NCBI RefSeq assembly: GCF_017357225.1
Contig: NZ_CP071608.1
Location: forward strand, 248,001-312,000
Reading direction: 5' to 3'
Source of the DNA: Rhizobium binae
GTDB lineage: Bacteria > Pseudomonadota > Alphaproteobacteria > Rhizobiales > Rhizobiaceae
DNA: 64,000 nucleotides
Below the pieces are notes generated by a model. The model worked only from the letters and a program-made list of their open reading frames with translations. It had not been told where the DNA came from and ran no database searches. Both the position numbers and the translations under genes were made by a program. Below are positions 36,406-46,773 of this stretch, in pieces; position 1 is the first letter of the stretch, and each line of letters begins with the position of its first letter.

Positions 36406-38587
36406 GTCGGGTAGCAGCGGGGCATTGCTGCCCCGCCGCCCCCTAAGAACCGGGCGTGCGGATCACTCCGCACCCGGCTCAAGCCATTCTCCAGCGCCAC
36501 GTTGTGACACCGGGCTCCCCGGCGGTATGTTTCGCGTCCTGACGGCGGGCGAGGTAGTCATCCCATGTGGGATCGAACGGGTTAGCCAGCGCCGGAATTT
36601 TGGCATGTCTCTTGATTGGGACAGCCGCTGCACGGACAAGCCCATACTTGGCGTCCTCCGTGCTGAAATCCCATGACTGGCTACCGTTGACCCTGAAATA
36701 CCTTCTCCTGATCCACCGTGCTCCTTTGTTAGGGTGTCGTCGGCACGCCCATCTCCAGAGCATGCGCCAGATGTAGAAGTCTATCGAAGAGAAGGTCGCC
36801 TTCGCCACGACATGGCGGTGATACATCGCCCATCCCCGAATGATCGGGTTCAGCATTTGTATCAATCCTTCCTGCGCGATGGCGGCGTTGCCTTTGATGA
36901 TTCTCCGGACCTTATCCAGCAGCGCCTTGACGCTGTGTTTGGACGGCGTGATGAGAAGTTTGCCGTTGTACTTTCGCACATTCTGGCCCAGAAAATCGAA
37001 ACCATCCGCAATGTTCGTGATTCTGCTTTTCTCGTCCGAGAGTTCCAGTCCACGAACAGCCAGGTATTTCCTGATCGCCGGCAAGACCTTGTGTTCCAGC
37101 ACCTCTTTCGATGCACTGGTTACGATAAAGTCGTCGGCATAACGGATGACGTGGGGCTTGGCTTTTCGGTACGTGGATTTCGACGATCCCACGCTTGCAT
37201 CGACTGCGGCCTCAAGCCCATCCAACACTCTGTTAGCGATTGTGGGCGAAATCACGCCCCCTTGCGGGGTTCCCGCCCGCGTCTCGAACAGAGTTCCCTC
37301 TTCAACATATCCGGCTTGAAGCCACTTCCGCAGGATCGCCTTGTCCATAGGCATATGCTCGAGGATGTAATCATGGCTGATTTCATCGAAACAGCTTTTG
37401 ATATCGCCCTCTAGAACCCACGTGGCGGACTTCCGTCTTGCCAACGTGATGAAGCACTGCTCAATGGCGTCGGCTGTCGAGCGTTTGGGCCGAAATCCAT
37501 AGGAATTCGGGTCCGCCAAGGTCTCCGTCACTGGTTCCAGCGCAAGCTTCCATAAGGCTTGCATTGCGCGGCACAGCATACGGGGTATCCCGAGCGGGCG
37601 CTTCTTGCCGTTACTCTTGGGAATATAAACGCGTCGCAACGGCATGGTACGGTAGCCGTGATGCCGCAGCGACATTACTCCCTTCCATCTGGCCACCGGG
37701 GTTGTCCAGATTTCTCCGTCCACTCCCGGCGTTTTCTTCCCGCGATTCTCCGTCACCCGCTTCACAGCCAGCATCTTGCCGCTGTGCGAGCGGGTCAGCA
37801 GACGTTGCAAGGCTTTTACCTTGCCCCATCGGCATTCGCGAGTGGCCTTGGCGATACGCACTTGAAGTCGCTTCACGGTTGCTTCAATCTGCGACCAGTC
37901 TGTCTGATCCCAAATCTGCCCTCCGTGCGAGGACGCACCAGCATTCGCTGCTTTCGCACCGATTGCCGTCATCTGCTTTTCCTCGTCCAGCAATTAGTCA
38001 TGTTCTCTCGCCATGAATGACCGAGCGGAAGTCTGCCCACTTTCGTGTCGGGCGATGTTGCAGCCCGTATCCCGACCATTACAGCCGGGCCTTCGCTTTC
38101 TCCGCCTTCCTTTACCCACAACACCAACAGCGTTCCTTACGGTTCGCCTGCCGTTACCGGCAGCGCTATGGGCTTACCCTGTTCCGCATGAATCTCAGAG
38201 CCAGTCGGACCCTTCCTTTTCGCCGGCAGCTTTCCGTCCATGGAGGTCCAACCGGAAAGGACCACACCTTGCTGCACACCTTTTGGTTCAAGCCTATCAG
38301 CACATTTGGCTTGTTCCTTGTTACGGCGTTTATCGGAAGTTCACTTGTGTTGGTCGTCATTGCTCATCCCTTGCACCTCACCGCCTTTGTGCTGGCAGTT
38401 TCCACTTCGCCTCACGGTTCGGTGGACCGGTCACCCGGTGGTTACGTTGTCCCCGAAGCTCCACACGGAGTCGTTGCCAACTTCGCATGTTCGGGTAGGG
38501 AACGACCGATGGAACGGTCGGTTTCGTAAAGTTCACATCACGTGTTCTCCTCTCGAAACAGAGATTCATGCGACTTTCAGGTCGCAC
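36406..38587 (-). mobile_element. Group II intron, complete
   Basis: The intron is 2.18 kb and lies on the minus strand. The 5' end is GTGCGACCTG at 38587, matching the GUGYG consensus. Domain V is recognisable at 36443-36476 on the minus strand: it starts AGCCGGGTGCGG, has the AGTGAT loop region, and closes CCGCACGCCCGGTTCT. Domain VI follows (GGCGGGGCAGCAATGCCCCG) and the 3' end is CTACCCGAC at 36406. An intact reverse transcriptase gene lies inside. It sits in sense orientation upstream of the WGR gene and its leader, in an intergenic spacer, so it interrupts no recognised gene. Confidence 0.85.
36479..37972 (-). CDS. ltrA: Group II intron reverse transcriptase/maturase
   Basis: This 497-residue protein splices and mobilises the surrounding intron. 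The reverse-transcriptase fold shows RVYIPKSNGKKRPLGIP (RT1-2), YGFRPKRSTADAI (RT2), GTPQGGVISP (RT4) and the catalytic YADD at residues 278-281 (RT5). A GIIM-type maturase domain follows (LIQMLNPIIRGWAMYHRHV, then FYIWRMLWRWACRRHPNKG). The C-terminal end NPFDPTWDDYLARRQ lacks the cysteine pairs of an HNH endonuclease, so mobility is probably endonuclease-independent or the domain is degenerate. The ATG at 37972 follows GAGGAAA; a TTG at 37993 would add seven residues. Confidence 0.95.
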   Translation of the reverse strand: MTAIGAKAANAGASSHGGQIWDQTDWSQIEATVKRLQVRIAKATRECRWGKVKALQRLLTRSHSGKMLAVKRVTENRGKKTPGVDGEIWTTPVARWKGVMSLRHHGYRTMPLRRVYIPKSNGKKRPLGIPRMLCRAMQALWKLALEPVTETLADPNSYGFRPKRSTADAIEQCFITLARRKSATWVLEGDIKSCFDEISHDYILEHMPMDKAILRKWLQAGYVEEGTLFETRAGTPQGGVISPTIANRVLDGLEAAVDASVGSSKSTYRKAKPHVIRYADDFIVTSASKEVLEHKVLPAIRKYLAVRGLELSDEKSRITNIADGFDFLGQNVRKYNGKLLITPSKHSVKALLDKVRRIIKGNAAIAQEGLIQMLNPIIRGWAMYHRHVVAKATFSSIDFYIWRMLWRWACRRHPNKGARWIRRRYFRVNGSQSWDFSTEDAKYGLVRAAAVPIKRHAKIPALANPFDPTWDDYLARRQDAKHTAGEPGVTTWRWRMA

Positions 38588-38752
38588 TCCGGCGTCAAGG
38601 ACATCGCGGCCCCCCCAATTTTCCCAACGCCGCAAGCGGCACAGAGAAAATCGGTTCCTCCGCTCGCCGCAGGGCGGCCGCGTTCCGCGGTCCCGGACCC
38701 CTCACGGACTACGGTGCGGACACCTTTCGTCAGAAACGAAAAGGAGACCCTG

Positions 38753-39067
38753 ATGACAAAGCATCAAATGACTCACCAGATTGGAGACGACCAGAAGCGG
38801 TCGGATCAACAGCCGGATTGGCTTGAACGCTTGCGCGGAAATTTCGATGCGGAAGTTCATTTGCCCGCGGATATCTCGCGCGAGTTTCTGTCTGCGGCGC
38901 TGCTTTGGGCAATCGAGCATAAAGTGGATCTCGGTCTGTTCCACGAAGCCGGCAAGATCATTATCGCACATTTCGGCGGTGACGAGATCTACCTCCCGTC
39001 GCTGTGGTCCGACAAACGGTGGCACATCGGCCTGGAGGACAAAGAGCCTTTCGACCCAGGCGATTGA
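38753..39067 (+). CDS. Conserved plasmid protein of unknown function
   Basis: This 104-residue protein reads DWLERLRGNFDAEVHLPADI, SAALLWAIEHKVDLGLFHEA and IIIAHFGGDEIYLPSLWSDK. I do not recognise the family. AAGGAG lies eight bases upstream of the ATG. It is an isolated unit behind the group II intron insertion, preceded by a GC-rich leader and followed seven bases later by a perfect terminator. Confidence 0.7.
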   Translation: MTKHQMTHQIGDDQKRSDQQPDWLERLRGNFDAEVHLPADISREFLSAALLWAIEHKVDLGLFHEAGKIIIAHFGGDEIYLPSLWSDKRWHIGLEDKEPFDPGD

Positions 39068-39073
39068 GGTCGG

Positions 39074-39104
39074 GACCAGAGGCGGCTTTCCGCCTCTGGT
39101 CTTT
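39074..39104 (+). terminator. Rho-independent terminator
   Basis: GACCAGAGGCGG-cttt-CCGCCTCTGGTC is a perfect 12-bp stem followed by TTT. Confidence 0.9.
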
Positions 39105-39300
39105 GCCTGTCGCGTGAGCCGGTCCAGCCGGATCGACCGGCCGGAGCGGCTATGAAAGGGGGCTCTGCCGCCCCTCTCAAACCTCACCCCATGAAGGAAG
39201 AGCAGCGCCCCTCCTTCAAACTTCCTCCCATGGAGAAAGGGGACGGTTCCCTCCTGCCTTTCCCCAACCCCCTCTCCCGTGCTGGGAAAGCGATGGCTAG

Positions 39301-39891
39301 CTAACGCCCGCTTTGGCACCAGCCGTGTCGCGCGCCATCCCATGACCGGGCCAGGCCTTCCTTGATCAAAACGTTGCCCAGCGAGTTGCCCGCACGAGAC
39401 ACCGTTCGAAGTTTGCGACCGTACTTGTCTTCGTCACGGAATCCGGCCGCCAGGGAGAATTTTCCCGCGTTGAGCAGCGTCACGAGGCGGGATTTTGCCG
39501 CTTCACCTTTGATCCGTTCAGCCTCGCAGCGGGGCGGGCTGAGTTCAGGCGTATCGAGATCGGCAATGCGGATTTTTTGGCCCTCGAACCAGAATGTGTC
39601 GCCGTCGACGACGCAGTTCGCTCGATGATTGTCGTCGCAGATCGAAAATGCCGCCGACAATGAATCCGTCGTCGGTGTCTTGGCCAAAGTGGCGAAGCCG
39701 GGGAGAGCGTCGGCGCCGCCATAGGCAAGCCAACCTCCAACAGCAATGATCACGGTGCATAGAACTGCCGTTGAGCGTTTAAGCCGTCTGTTCTGCCCAG
39801 ATCTCAGCAGCGCTCCACCCGCGCGCTGCCGATCGCGACCGCGTCCGGCCTTTGGCGGCTTTCTGAACGGAACTATATTCGATTTCGCCAC
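39301..39891 (-). CDS. Membrane-anchored staphylococcal-nuclease-like protein
   Basis: This 196-residue protein starts at GTG (AAGGGA upstream). A basic N-terminus is followed by one membrane segment (STAVLCTVIIAVGGWLAYGG, about residues 40-59), placing the nuclease domain in the periplasm. The thermonuclease core is VVDGDTFWFEGQKIRIADLD and TPEL, with catalytic-type Arg and Glu in IRIADLDTPEL and a second Arg in DKYGRKLRTV. Such nucleases cleave DNA or RNA with calcium. Location between backbone genes and traG suggests a role in DNA transfer or entry, but this is unproven. Confidence 0.87.
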   Translation of the reverse strand: MAKSNIVPFRKPPKAGRGRDRQRAGGALLRSGQNRRLKRSTAVLCTVIIAVGGWLAYGGADALPGFATLAKTPTTDSLSAAFSICDDNHRANCVVDGDTFWFEGQKIRIADLDTPELSPPRCEAERIKGEAAKSRLVTLLNAGKFSLAAGFRDEDKYGRKLRTVSRAGNSLGNVLIKEGLARSWDGARHGWCQSGR

Positions 39892-40190
39892 TATCCGATC
39901 CCTTCTTTCGCCTCACCCTATGTCGGACCCGGTTTCATCTGCGTTTACGGAGGAGCTTGTCTCCGGGCTGCGGTGTTGCCGCCAAAATGGTGTGCGAGGG
40001 GCGGGGAGCAGTCGATCCCGCCTCCCCTTCGGGCCACTATATTGAGGCTCCTGCGGCTGCTCTGTTTCCCGCCCGTCGCACGACGAGAATTCCCGAAATC
40101 CCGCCCGTCGGGCGTCGCTATGCTGATTTCTCCGATACTCTTCATTTTCCTGGATCAGCCTTGCTTGCTTGCACTGCGCGCCGGCTTGGA
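39892..40190. other. Spacer between thermonuclease and traG
   Basis: No gene is recognised on either strand; a 124-codon minus-strand frame overlapping the traG 3' end has no family character. Confidence 0.4.
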
Positions 40191-42125
40191 TCATGCAGTC
40201 TTTGGCGTATCGCCGATCATGTGAAACCTGTTCGTGCCGACGCATGCCTTCATGTCGCCGCGCCGGAACCAGATGGCTCGTCCGCATCGGAGCGGCGCGT
40301 TTCCTGCGGTGAAGACGATCTGTTCGTCGGCGCGTATGCGCAGAACTTCATGGGGCTGAATGAGTGGTCTGGCAGCGAGCTGCTTCGAGCGTGTTCGTGA
40401 TGATCCCTTTGCCTGGAAACTGCGGCTCACCTGGTCAATCTCGACCGTGGTCATGCCGCAGCGTCGGGAGATGTAATCGGCGGTCTCTGGATCGTTGATC
40501 GCGGCAAACGAAATCCAGCTGGCACTCTCGAACCACTTGCTTGCCGCGTCGCGACCGCCATAGGTTTCGCGCATCTGGCCGATCGACTGATAGATCATCG
40601 TCAGCGTGATGCCGTATTTGCGACCGGCATCGCGTGCCGTCTCTATGATCCGCATGTAGCCGAGGCGCGCGACCTCATCGAGGAGAAACAGGGCGCGCCC
40701 CTTGATCTGTCCGTCGCGATTGTAGATCGCATTCAGAAACGAGCCGATGATGACGCGCGCAAGACCGGAATGGGTCTCCAAGGTCTTGAGGTCTATGTTG
40801 ATGAAGACGTCCGTATTGCCGGCCGCGATGTCGTTGGTCGCGAACTTCTTTCCCGATACTAGCGCCGCGTAGTTCGGATAGGAAAGCCAGTGTGTTTCCT
40901 TGACCGCGTTGGCGTAGACGCCGGAGAAAGTTTCCGGCGTCATGTTGACGAAGGCTGCGACGTTTTCCTTCACAAAATCCGAGCCCGAATTGTCGTAGAT
41001 GTCTTGCAGCCGTTTGCGCAATGTCGGCTCCGGCTCCGAGAGGTTCATGCGCACCTGCCGAAGCGTCTGGTCGTGCTCGTCCGTGCGGCCGGACAGGCAG
41101 ACATCGGCGATCAGCGCCGTCAGCAGTTGCAGCGCCGATGCGCGAAAGAAGTCGTCACGGACACCACGCACGCCTCCGCCGTCGCTCATGATCCAGGAGG
41201 CGACCGAGGCAATATCCTCTTCCTTCGTCCCGCCGAAACGACCGACCCAGTCCAGCACGTTAAAACCGATGTCAGGCTTCCTTGGATCGAGGACGAATAC
41301 ATCCCTTCCGGCTCCGCCGCGATGCACGGAGACCATCGGTGCGACCTCGTTCGAAGGATCGAGCACGATCAGCGTGCCGCCCCATTTGAGTGCCGTCGGG
41401 ATCGTCACCGACGTCGTTTTGAAACCGCCGGAACCGGCAAAGACGATCCCGTGCGACGAGCCGAACGAGCCATCGAAGCACAGCAACGGCGACTTGCCAC
41501 CGACGCCCCACGTCTCGGCGCTATCGGCTCGAAACGCTTGGCTCCCGACACTGTCTTTGTCGACCCGATAGCACTCACCGATGACGATGCCACCGGCATC
41601 GGGAAACAACTTTGCCGCCTCTGTGAGCTTCATCCAATCCGCTTCGCCATGCAGCGCTCGCTTGCCCTGAATGCGTTTCGGCTCGGCCCTTGCGAATGCC
41701 GCATTGCCGATGAGCGCCACGCGAAGCGCGAAGCCGGCACATAAGAGCGCCGCACTCGCGCCGATCGACGTCGCCGGATCGAGAAAGACCAAGACCGTCT
41801 TGTCGGCCGGTACCGACTTCATGAAAGCGGGAAGGCGCATTGTTTCACGGACTGCTGCGACCAGGATTGTCCCACTCGATCCCGCGACGACGCCCCAACC
41901 TGCCTGCTTGATACTGATCGAACCGGCGCTCGAAAACAGCAACAGAACTCCGATCGTCGCACCGGCGACATAGGGCAATGCGATGCCCGCCCGCCCCCAC
42001 GCCAGTCGCGCGGCCTCGGTCTTACCGAAACCGGAAAGCCACTGCTCGATCCCGGTCATTCCGATGACGACCAGGATCATCAATGTCCCTGGTACGACGA
42101 CGAGCGCAAACCTATTGATAGTCAT
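40191..42125 (-). CDS. traG: Conjugal transfer coupling protein TraG
   Basis: This 644-residue VirD4-type coupling ATPase links the relaxosome to the Trb mating channel at the inner membrane. N-terminal membrane segments are at about residues 5-20, 45-65 and 70-95. Walker A is [11 protein letters not shown] near residue 225 and Walker B is [15 protein letters not shown] chose the ATG at 42125 ([13 protein letters not shown]) because it begins the first membrane span; it overlaps the traD end by 14 bases. The gene is last in the traCDG operon. Confidence 0.96.
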   Translation of the reverse strand: MTINRFALVVVPGTLMILVVIGMTGIEQWLSGFGKTEAARLAWGRAGIALPYVAGATIGVLLLFSSAGSISIKQAGWGVVAGSSGTILVAAVRETMRLPAFMKSVPADKTVLVFLDPATSIGASAALLCAGFALRVALIGNAAFARAEPKRIQGKRALHGEADWMKLTEAAKLFPDAGGIVIGECYRVDKDSVGSQAFRADSAETWGVGGKSPLLCFDGSFGSSHGIVFAGSGGFKTTSVTIPTALKWGGTLIVLDPSNEVAPMVSVHRGGAGRDVFVLDPRKPDIGFNVLDWVGRFGGTKEEDIASVASWIMSDGGGVRGVRDDFFRASALQLLTALIADVCLSGRTDEHDQTLRQVRMNLSEPEPTLRKRLQDIYDNSGSDFVKENVAAFVNMTPETFSGVYANAVKETHWLSYPNYAALVSGKKFATNDIAAGNTDVFINIDLKTLETHSGLARVIIGSFLNAIYNRDGQIKGRALFLLDEVARLGYMRIIETARDAGRKYGITLTMIYQSIGQMRETYGGRDAASKWFESASWISFAAINDPETADYISRRCGMTTVEIDQVSRSFQAKGSSRTRSKQLAARPLIQPHEVLRIRADEQIVFTAGNAPLRCGRAIWFRRGDMKACVGTNRFHMIGDTPKTA

Positions 42126-42327
42126 TGCCGAAGGCCTCCACGCCGATTGCCGTGAGCCTGGACCGCTCGCCCTCGTCGCCTTTGATCCGGCGGGCGGCAT
42201 CGATGAGCGCTCCCAGCAACAGCGCGCGCTTCTCGTAGCGCAGACCGGCCTTTACGATCAGGCCGCCGAGTTCGATCTTTTCGCGCGTGTCCTTCTTGCG
42301 GGCGTCGGATGTCATCGTTCTCGCCAT
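42112..42327 (-). CDS. traD: Conjugal transfer protein TraD
   Basis: This 71-residue protein has the rhizobial/Ti TraD pattern ([20 protein letters not shown], then [19 protein letters not shown]). It is an accessory relaxosome protein of the Dtr region. It lies between traC and traG with short overlaps on both sides. ATG 42327 ([10 protein letters not shown]) is taken as the start; an upstream ATG at 42345 adds six residues. Confidence 0.92.
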   Translation of the reverse strand: MARTMTSDARKKDTREKIELGGLIVKAGLRYEKRALLLGALIDAARRIKGDEGERSRLTAIGVEAFGNDYQ

Positions 42328-42331
42328 TCGC

Positions 42332-42628
42332 TCAAGCCTCACCACCGCTGCCCGTGCCTGCGCCAGACGCGTCCGCCGCGGTCGACGCTTGTCCGCTGCT
42401 GTCGCCGGGGCCCTTCTTCCCTCCGGTCGTAGCGCCCTGCCCTCCGCGAAATCGCTTGGTCAGTTGCTCAAACGCTGCCTGAAGTTCCGCCTCGTCGATC
42501 TCGATTTCGCCCAGTCCCGCCTTGAGCGCGATCCTGCCGATCCGCTCGGCTTCCCTTGTCTCGGCGATCTTGAGCTGTTCCTGCAGCTTGGCAATTTCGT
42601 CGCGGATTTTCGCGGATGGCTTCTTCAT
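42332..42628 (-). CDS. traC: Conjugal transfer protein TraC
   Basis: This 98-residue protein starts [20 protein letters not shown], a coiled-coil segment, and has a variable glycine-serine-rich tail. It is the TraC accessory protein of the Ti-type Dtr system that assists TraA at oriT. GGGAGACGAACGGAC precedes the ATG at 42628. An in-frame ATG at 42700, directly behind the motif TTGTAGGATTCACAG, would give a longer version; the shorter is the usual family length. Confidence 0.9.
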   Translation of the reverse strand: MKKPSAKIRDEIAKLQEQLKIAETREAERIGRIALKAGLGEIEIDEAELQAAFEQLTKRFRGGQGATTGGKKGPGDSSGQASTAADASGAGTGSGGEA

Positions 42629-42703
42629 GTCCGTTCGTCTCCCTGGCTGAGAAAGCGTGTCTTTCGAAGCCAGTTTCCGGAACTTAAGTAGCGAACGCAT
42701 CAC

Positions 42704-42717
42704 TGTGAATCCTACAA
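42704..42717 (-). promoter_or_regulatory. TTGTAGGATTCACA motif, traCDG copy
   Basis: On the minus strand TTGTAGGATTCACA lies 75 bases upstream of the traC start, in the divergent traC-traA region. It is identical over 14 bases to the sites at 36132 and 63942. Confidence 0.65.
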
Positions 42718-42773
42718 TCGCCAACGGCGATGCTTTGGTGGATCATCCCGGCCGTTCCGAAGGAGCGGCTTTC

Positions 42774-42806
42774 AAGGGCGCAATTATACGTCGCTGGCGC
42801 GACGTG
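42774..42806. other. oriT: Origin of conjugal transfer, nick region (oriT)
   Basis: AAGGGCGCAATTATACG is followed by ACGTCGC-tggc-GCGACGT, an inverted repeat with 7-bp arms (42788-42805). The complement of the first part, TAATTGCGCCCTT, matches the nick-region consensus shared by Ti plasmids and RSF1010 (TAAGTGCGCCCT). The location, between traC and the relaxase gene traA, is the standard oriT site of this plasmid class. Nicking is expected within TGCGCCC on the minus strand. Confidence 0.88.
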
Positions 42807-42883
42807 TTGCTGAGAGAGCCTGGTGGGGCCGCCGCTCCCGACGAACCCTTTGATTTCGTTCGCAACCGGGAGAGAACTCCGCC

Positions 42884-45800
42884 GTGGCCGTCCCTCACTT
42901 TTCCGTCAGCGTCGTCGCCCGTGGCTCCGGCCGCAGCGCCGTGCTGTCCGCGGCCTATCGACACTGCGCCAAGATGGAGTATGAGCGGGAAGCGAGGGTC
43001 ATCGATTACACCCGCAAGCAGGGGCTCCTGCACGAAGAGTTCGTCATCCCGGCAGATGCTCCGCAATGGCTGCGCGCCATGATTGCCGATGGCTCGGTCG
43101 CCGGCGCATCCGAGGCCTTCTGGAACAAAGTGGAAGGCTTCGAGAAGCGGTCCGACGCGCAGCTCGCCAAGGACGTCACCATAGCCCTGCCGCTCGAGCT
43201 GACGGCCGCGCAGAACATCGCGCTCATGCGCGACTTTGTCGAGCGGCACATAACCGCGAAGGGCATGGTCGCCGACTGGGTCTATCACGACGCGCCTGGT
43301 AATCCGCATGTGCATCTGATGACGACATTGCGGCCACTCACCGAAGACGGTTTCGGTTCGAAGAAGGTCGCGGTAACAGGTCCGGACGGCAAGCCGATCC
43401 GCAATGACGCCGGCAAGATCGTCTATGAGCTTTGGGCCGGCAGTACTGAAGATTTCAATGCGTTTCGCGGCGGCTGGTTTGCCTGCCAGAACACGCATCT
43501 GGCGCTGGCCGGTCTCGACATCCGCATCGATGGCCGTTCCTTCGAAAAGCAGGGTATCGACCTCGAGCCAACCATTCACCTCGGCGTCGGCGCCAAAGCC
43601 ATCGAGCGCAAGGCCGAGCAATCCGACCACAAGTCGGAGACCTCGACTCCCAAGCTCGAACGCATCGAGCTTCAGGAGGAGCGCCGCAGCGAGAACGCGC
43701 GGCGCATCCAGCGCCGTCCGGAGATCGTGCTCGACCTGATCACGCGGGAGAAGAGCGTCTTCGACGAACGCGATGTTGCGAAGGTGTTGTATCGCTATAT
43801 CGACGATGTCGCTCTGTTCCAAAGTCTGATGGTCCGCATTCTGCAAAGTCCGGAAGCGCTCCGGCTCGAACGCGAGCAGATCAACTTTGCGACCGGTATT
43901 CGGGAACCCGCCAAGTATACGACGCGCGAGATGATCCGGCTTGAAGCCGAAATGACCAATCGCGCGATCTGGCTCGCCGGCCGCGCCTCCCATGGCGTCC
44001 GTGAGGCGGTGCGGCAGGCGACCTTTGCGCGCCATTCCCGTCTGTCGGATGAGCAGCGAACGGCGATCGAACATGTGGTTGGCGGCGAACGGATCGCCGC
44101 CGTCATTGGCCGCGCTGGCGCCGGCAAGACCACGATGATGAAGGCTGCCCGCAAGGCGTGGGAAACCGCCGGCTATCGTGTGGTTGGCGGAGCGTTGGCT
44201 GGCAAAGCCGCCGAAGGTTTGGAGAAGGAAGCGGGCATCGTTTCCCGAACGCTCTCGTCGTGGGAGCTTCGCTGGAACCAGGGCCGCAACCTGATCGACG
44301 ACAACACCGTCTTCGTGCTGGACGAGGCCGGCATGGTTTCGTCACGGCAGATGGCGCTGTTGGTCGAAGCCGTCACCAAGGCCGGCGCCAAACTCGTCCT
44401 TGTCGGCGATCCGGAACAGCTTCAACCGATCGAAGCGGGTGCGGCCTTTCGCGCCATTGCCGATCGCATCGGCTATGCCGAACTCGAGACGATCTATCGT
44501 CAGCGTCAGCAATGGATGCGCGACGCCTCGCTCGATCTCGCGCGTGGCAATGTCCGCAAGGCTGTCGATGCCTACACCGCCCATGGTCGAATGATTGGTT
44601 TGAGACTGAAGGACGAGGCGGTCGAAAGCCTGATCGCAGCGTGGGACCGCGACTACGACCCTTCGAAGACCAGCCTGATCCTCGCACACCTTCGCCGCGA
44701 CGTCCGAAAGCTCAACGATATGGCGCGTGCCAAGCTGGTCGAGCGTGGCATCGTCGCAGACGGATTTGCGTTCAAGACGGAGGACGGAAACCGCATGTTC
44801 GCGACCGGCGACCAGATCGTGTTCCTCAAGAACGAAGGTAGCCTTGGCGTCAAGAACGGCATGCTGGCAAAGGTGCTTGAGGCCGCGCCTGGCCGGATTA
44901 TTGCCGAGGTCGGTGAAGGCGAGTACCGCCGGCAGGTCACGGTCGAGCAGCGCTTCTATAGCAATCTCGACCACGGCTACGCGACGACCATCCACAAGAG
45001 CCAGGGCGCGACCGTCGATCGGGTGAAGGTGCTTGCTTCCCTTTCATTGGACAAGCATCTCATCTATGTGGCCATGACGCGCCATCGCGAGGATCTCGCC
45101 GTCTATTACGGCCGACGCTCCTTCGCCAAATCCGGCGGCCTCGTCCCGATCCTGTCTCGCCAAAACGCCAAGGAGACGACCCTCGATTACGAGAAGGGGT
45201 CGTTCTACGGCCAGGCGCTGCGCTTCGCGGAAGCGCGGGGCCTTCATCTTGTCAACGTCGCCCGCACGATCGCACACGATCGCCTCCAATGGGCCGTTCG
45301 GCAAAAACAGAAACTCTCCGACCTTCGCGCCCGTCTAGTCGCAATCGGTGCGACGCTCGGATTGGTCCGCAGCAGCAACGAGCAATCCATCCCGGATACA
45401 ATCAAGGAGGCCAAGCCCATGGTATCAGGCATCACCACCTTCCCGAAATCGTTCGATCAGGCGGTCGAAGACAAGCTCGCCGCCGATCCCGGGCTCAAGA
45501 AGCAATGGGAAGACGTCTCAACCCGCTTCCAGCTCGTCTATGCGCAGCCGGAAGCTGCCTTCAAGGCGATCGACGTCAACACCATGGTCAAGGACCAGTC
45601 GGTCGCGCAGTCCACCCTGGCAAGGATTGCCGGAGAGCCAGAGAGCATTGGCGCGCTCAAGGGCAAGACCGGTCTTCTCGCCAGCCGTGCCGACAAGCAG
45701 GATCGGGAAAGAGCGAGCGCCAATGTGCCGGCGCTCGGCCGGAACCTGGAACGCTATCTTCGTGAGCGGACCGAGGCCGAATTGAAACATGAGACGGAGG

Positions 45801-46210
45801 AGCGCGCGGTCCGGCTCAAGGTTTCGGTCGACGTCCCGGCGCTCTCCCCATCTGCCAAGCAAACGCTCGAACGGGTGCGCGATGCGATCGATCGCAACGA
45901 TTTGTCCGCAAGCCTCGAATACGTGCTCGCCGACAAAATGGTGAAAGCGGAACTGGAAGGTTTCGCCAAGGCGGTTTCCGAACGTTTCGGGGAACGGACG
46001 TTCCTGCCACTGGCGGCGAAAGACACTGATGGCAAGACCTTCGAGACCGTCACGGCAGGCATGACGGCCGGCCAGAAGGCCGAGGTCCGGAACGCCTGGG
46101 ACGCCATGCGGGCGGTTCAGCAGCTGGCTGCTCATGAACGAACGACCGAAGCGCTGAAGCAGGCCGAGACGCTGCGGCAAACTAGGAGCCAAGGACTCTC
46201 GCTGAAATGA
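42884..46210 (+). CDS. traA: Ti-type conjugative relaxase-helicase TraA
   Basis: This 1108-residue enzyme nicks oriT and unwinds the transferred strand. The MobA/MobL relaxase domain (residues 1-240) has Tyr25 in [13 protein letters not shown] as the candidate nucleophile and the metal histidines H135, H142 and H144 in [12 protein letters not shown] RecD-like helicase follows, with Walker [10 protein letters not shown] at 409-417, DEAGM as motif II, and [17 protein letters not shown] near residue 700 as motif V. A family-specific C-terminal part completes the protein. The usual Ti TraA length is about 1,100. It is the first gene of traAFBH. Confidence 0.97.
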   Translation: MAVPHFSVSVVARGSGRSAVLSAAYRHCAKMEYEREARVIDYTRKQGLLHEEFVIPADAPQWLRAMIADGSVAGASEAFWNKVEGFEKRSDAQLAKDVTIALPLELTAAQNIALMRDFVERHITAKGMVADWVYHDAPGNPHVHLMTTLRPLTEDGFGSKKVAVTGPDGKPIRNDAGKIVYELWAGSTEDFNAFRGGWFACQNTHLALAGLDIRIDGRSFEKQGIDLEPTIHLGVGAKAIERKAEQSDHKSETSTPKLERIELQEERRSENARRIQRRPEIVLDLITREKSVFDERDVAKVLYRYIDDVALFQSLMVRILQSPEALRLEREQINFATGIREPAKYTTREMIRLEAEMTNRAIWLAGRASHGVREAVRQATFARHSRLSDEQRTAIEHVVGGERIAAVIGRAGAGKTTMMKAARKAWETAGYRVVGGALAGKAAEGLEKEAGIVSRTLSSWELRWNQGRNLIDDNTVFVLDEAGMVSSRQMALLVEAVTKAGAKLVLVGDPEQLQPIEAGAAFRAIADRIGYAELETIYRQRQQWMRDASLDLARGNVRKAVDAYTAHGRMIGLRLKDEAVESLIAAWDRDYDPSKTSLILAHLRRDVRKLNDMARAKLVERGIVADGFAFKTEDGNRMFATGDQIVFLKNEGSLGVKNGMLAKVLEAAPGRIIAEVGEGEYRRQVTVEQRFYSNLDHGYATTIHKSQGATVDRVKVLASLSLDKHLIYVAMTRHREDLAVYYGRRSFAKSGGLVPILSRQNAKETTLDYEKGSFYGQALRFAEARGLHLVNVARTIAHDRLQWAVRQKQKLSDLRARLVAIGATLGLVRSSNEQSIPDTIKEAKPMVSGITTFPKSFDQAVEDKLAADPGLKKQWEDVSTRFQLVYAQPEAAFKAIDVNTMVKDQSVAQSTLARIAGEPESIGALKGKTGLLASRADKQDRERASANVPALGRNLERYLRERTEAELKHETEERAVRLKVSVDVPALSPSAKQTLERVRDAIDRNDLSASLEYVLADKMVKAELEGFAKAVSERFGERTFLPLAAKDTDGKTFETVTAGMTAGQKAEVRNAWDAMRAVQQLAAHERTTEALKQAETLRQTRSQGLSLK

Positions 46211-46773
46211 CGGCGGGAGCTGGAACGCGCCAGGCGATGACCGCGCAACAACGACAAGCGACTGGGATCATTTTGGTTGCCGCATTGGTCGCCATGCTGG
46301 CGATCGGCACCGCCCTCGCCGGCGGTTACCGCGTCAATCTGACACCGAGCAAGCCACTCGGCCTGTGGCGCATTGTTCCGCTCGATCGTCCCGTTGCTGT
46401 CAATGACCTGGTGTTCATCTGCCCACCGGCAACCGCAGAAATGCGGGAGGCGCGAGCGCGCGGCTATCTCCGTTCCGGTTTCTGCCCGGGCGACGTCGCA
46501 CCGTTGATCAAGACAGTGATCGCCGTTGTAGGACAGCGTGTCGAAATCGGCGTCGACGTGAGAGTGGATGGGCGGGTGGTTTCCTCATCCAGTCTCGCAC
46601 TACGAGATGGAAAAGGCCGGCCGTTGACGCCGTTTCCGAGCGGCATCATACCGCCAGGATATGTCTTCCTGCATTCCGCCTTCCCCGGCTCCTATGACTC
46701 CCGATATTTTGGCCCGGTGCCGATCTCCGGCATTCTCGGGCTGGCGCAGGAGGTGTTCACCTATGTGCCGTGA
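46207..46773 (+). CDS. traF: Conjugal transfer peptidase TraF
   Basis: This 188-residue S26-like peptidase has an N-terminal membrane anchor ([20 protein letters not shown]) and the catalytic-serine region [13 protein letters not shown], in which the Ser of TPSKP is the nucleophile; the lysine is expected near [11 protein letters not shown]. It is thought to mature the TrbC pilin by cyclisation. The start overlaps traA by four bases (ATGA) and the end overlaps traB by eleven bases. Confidence 0.94.
   Translation: MTAGAGTRQAMTAQQRQATGIILVAALVAMLAIGTALAGGYRVNLTPSKPLGLWRIVPLDRPVAVNDLVFICPPATAEMREARARGYLRSGFCPGDVAPLIKTVIAVVGQRVEIGVDVRVDGRVVSSSSLALRDGKGRPLTPFPSGIIPPGYVFLHSAFPGSYDSRYFGPVPISGILGLAQEVFTYVP

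Noticed and set aside
39105..39300. Two similar segments (CCCCTC...TCAAAC...CCCATG) as a gene or mobile element
   Set aside because: The similarity is short and imperfect, no frame has protein character, and no terminal repeats or target duplication were found.
39913..40287. 124-codon minus-strand frame between thermonuclease and traG
   Set aside because: It overlaps the traG 3' end, is highly Arg/His/Gln-rich and lacks a ribosome binding site.
42743..44074. 443-codon minus-strand frame overlapping oriT
   Set aside because: It is antisense to traA and would run through the nick region; it has no conserved motif.
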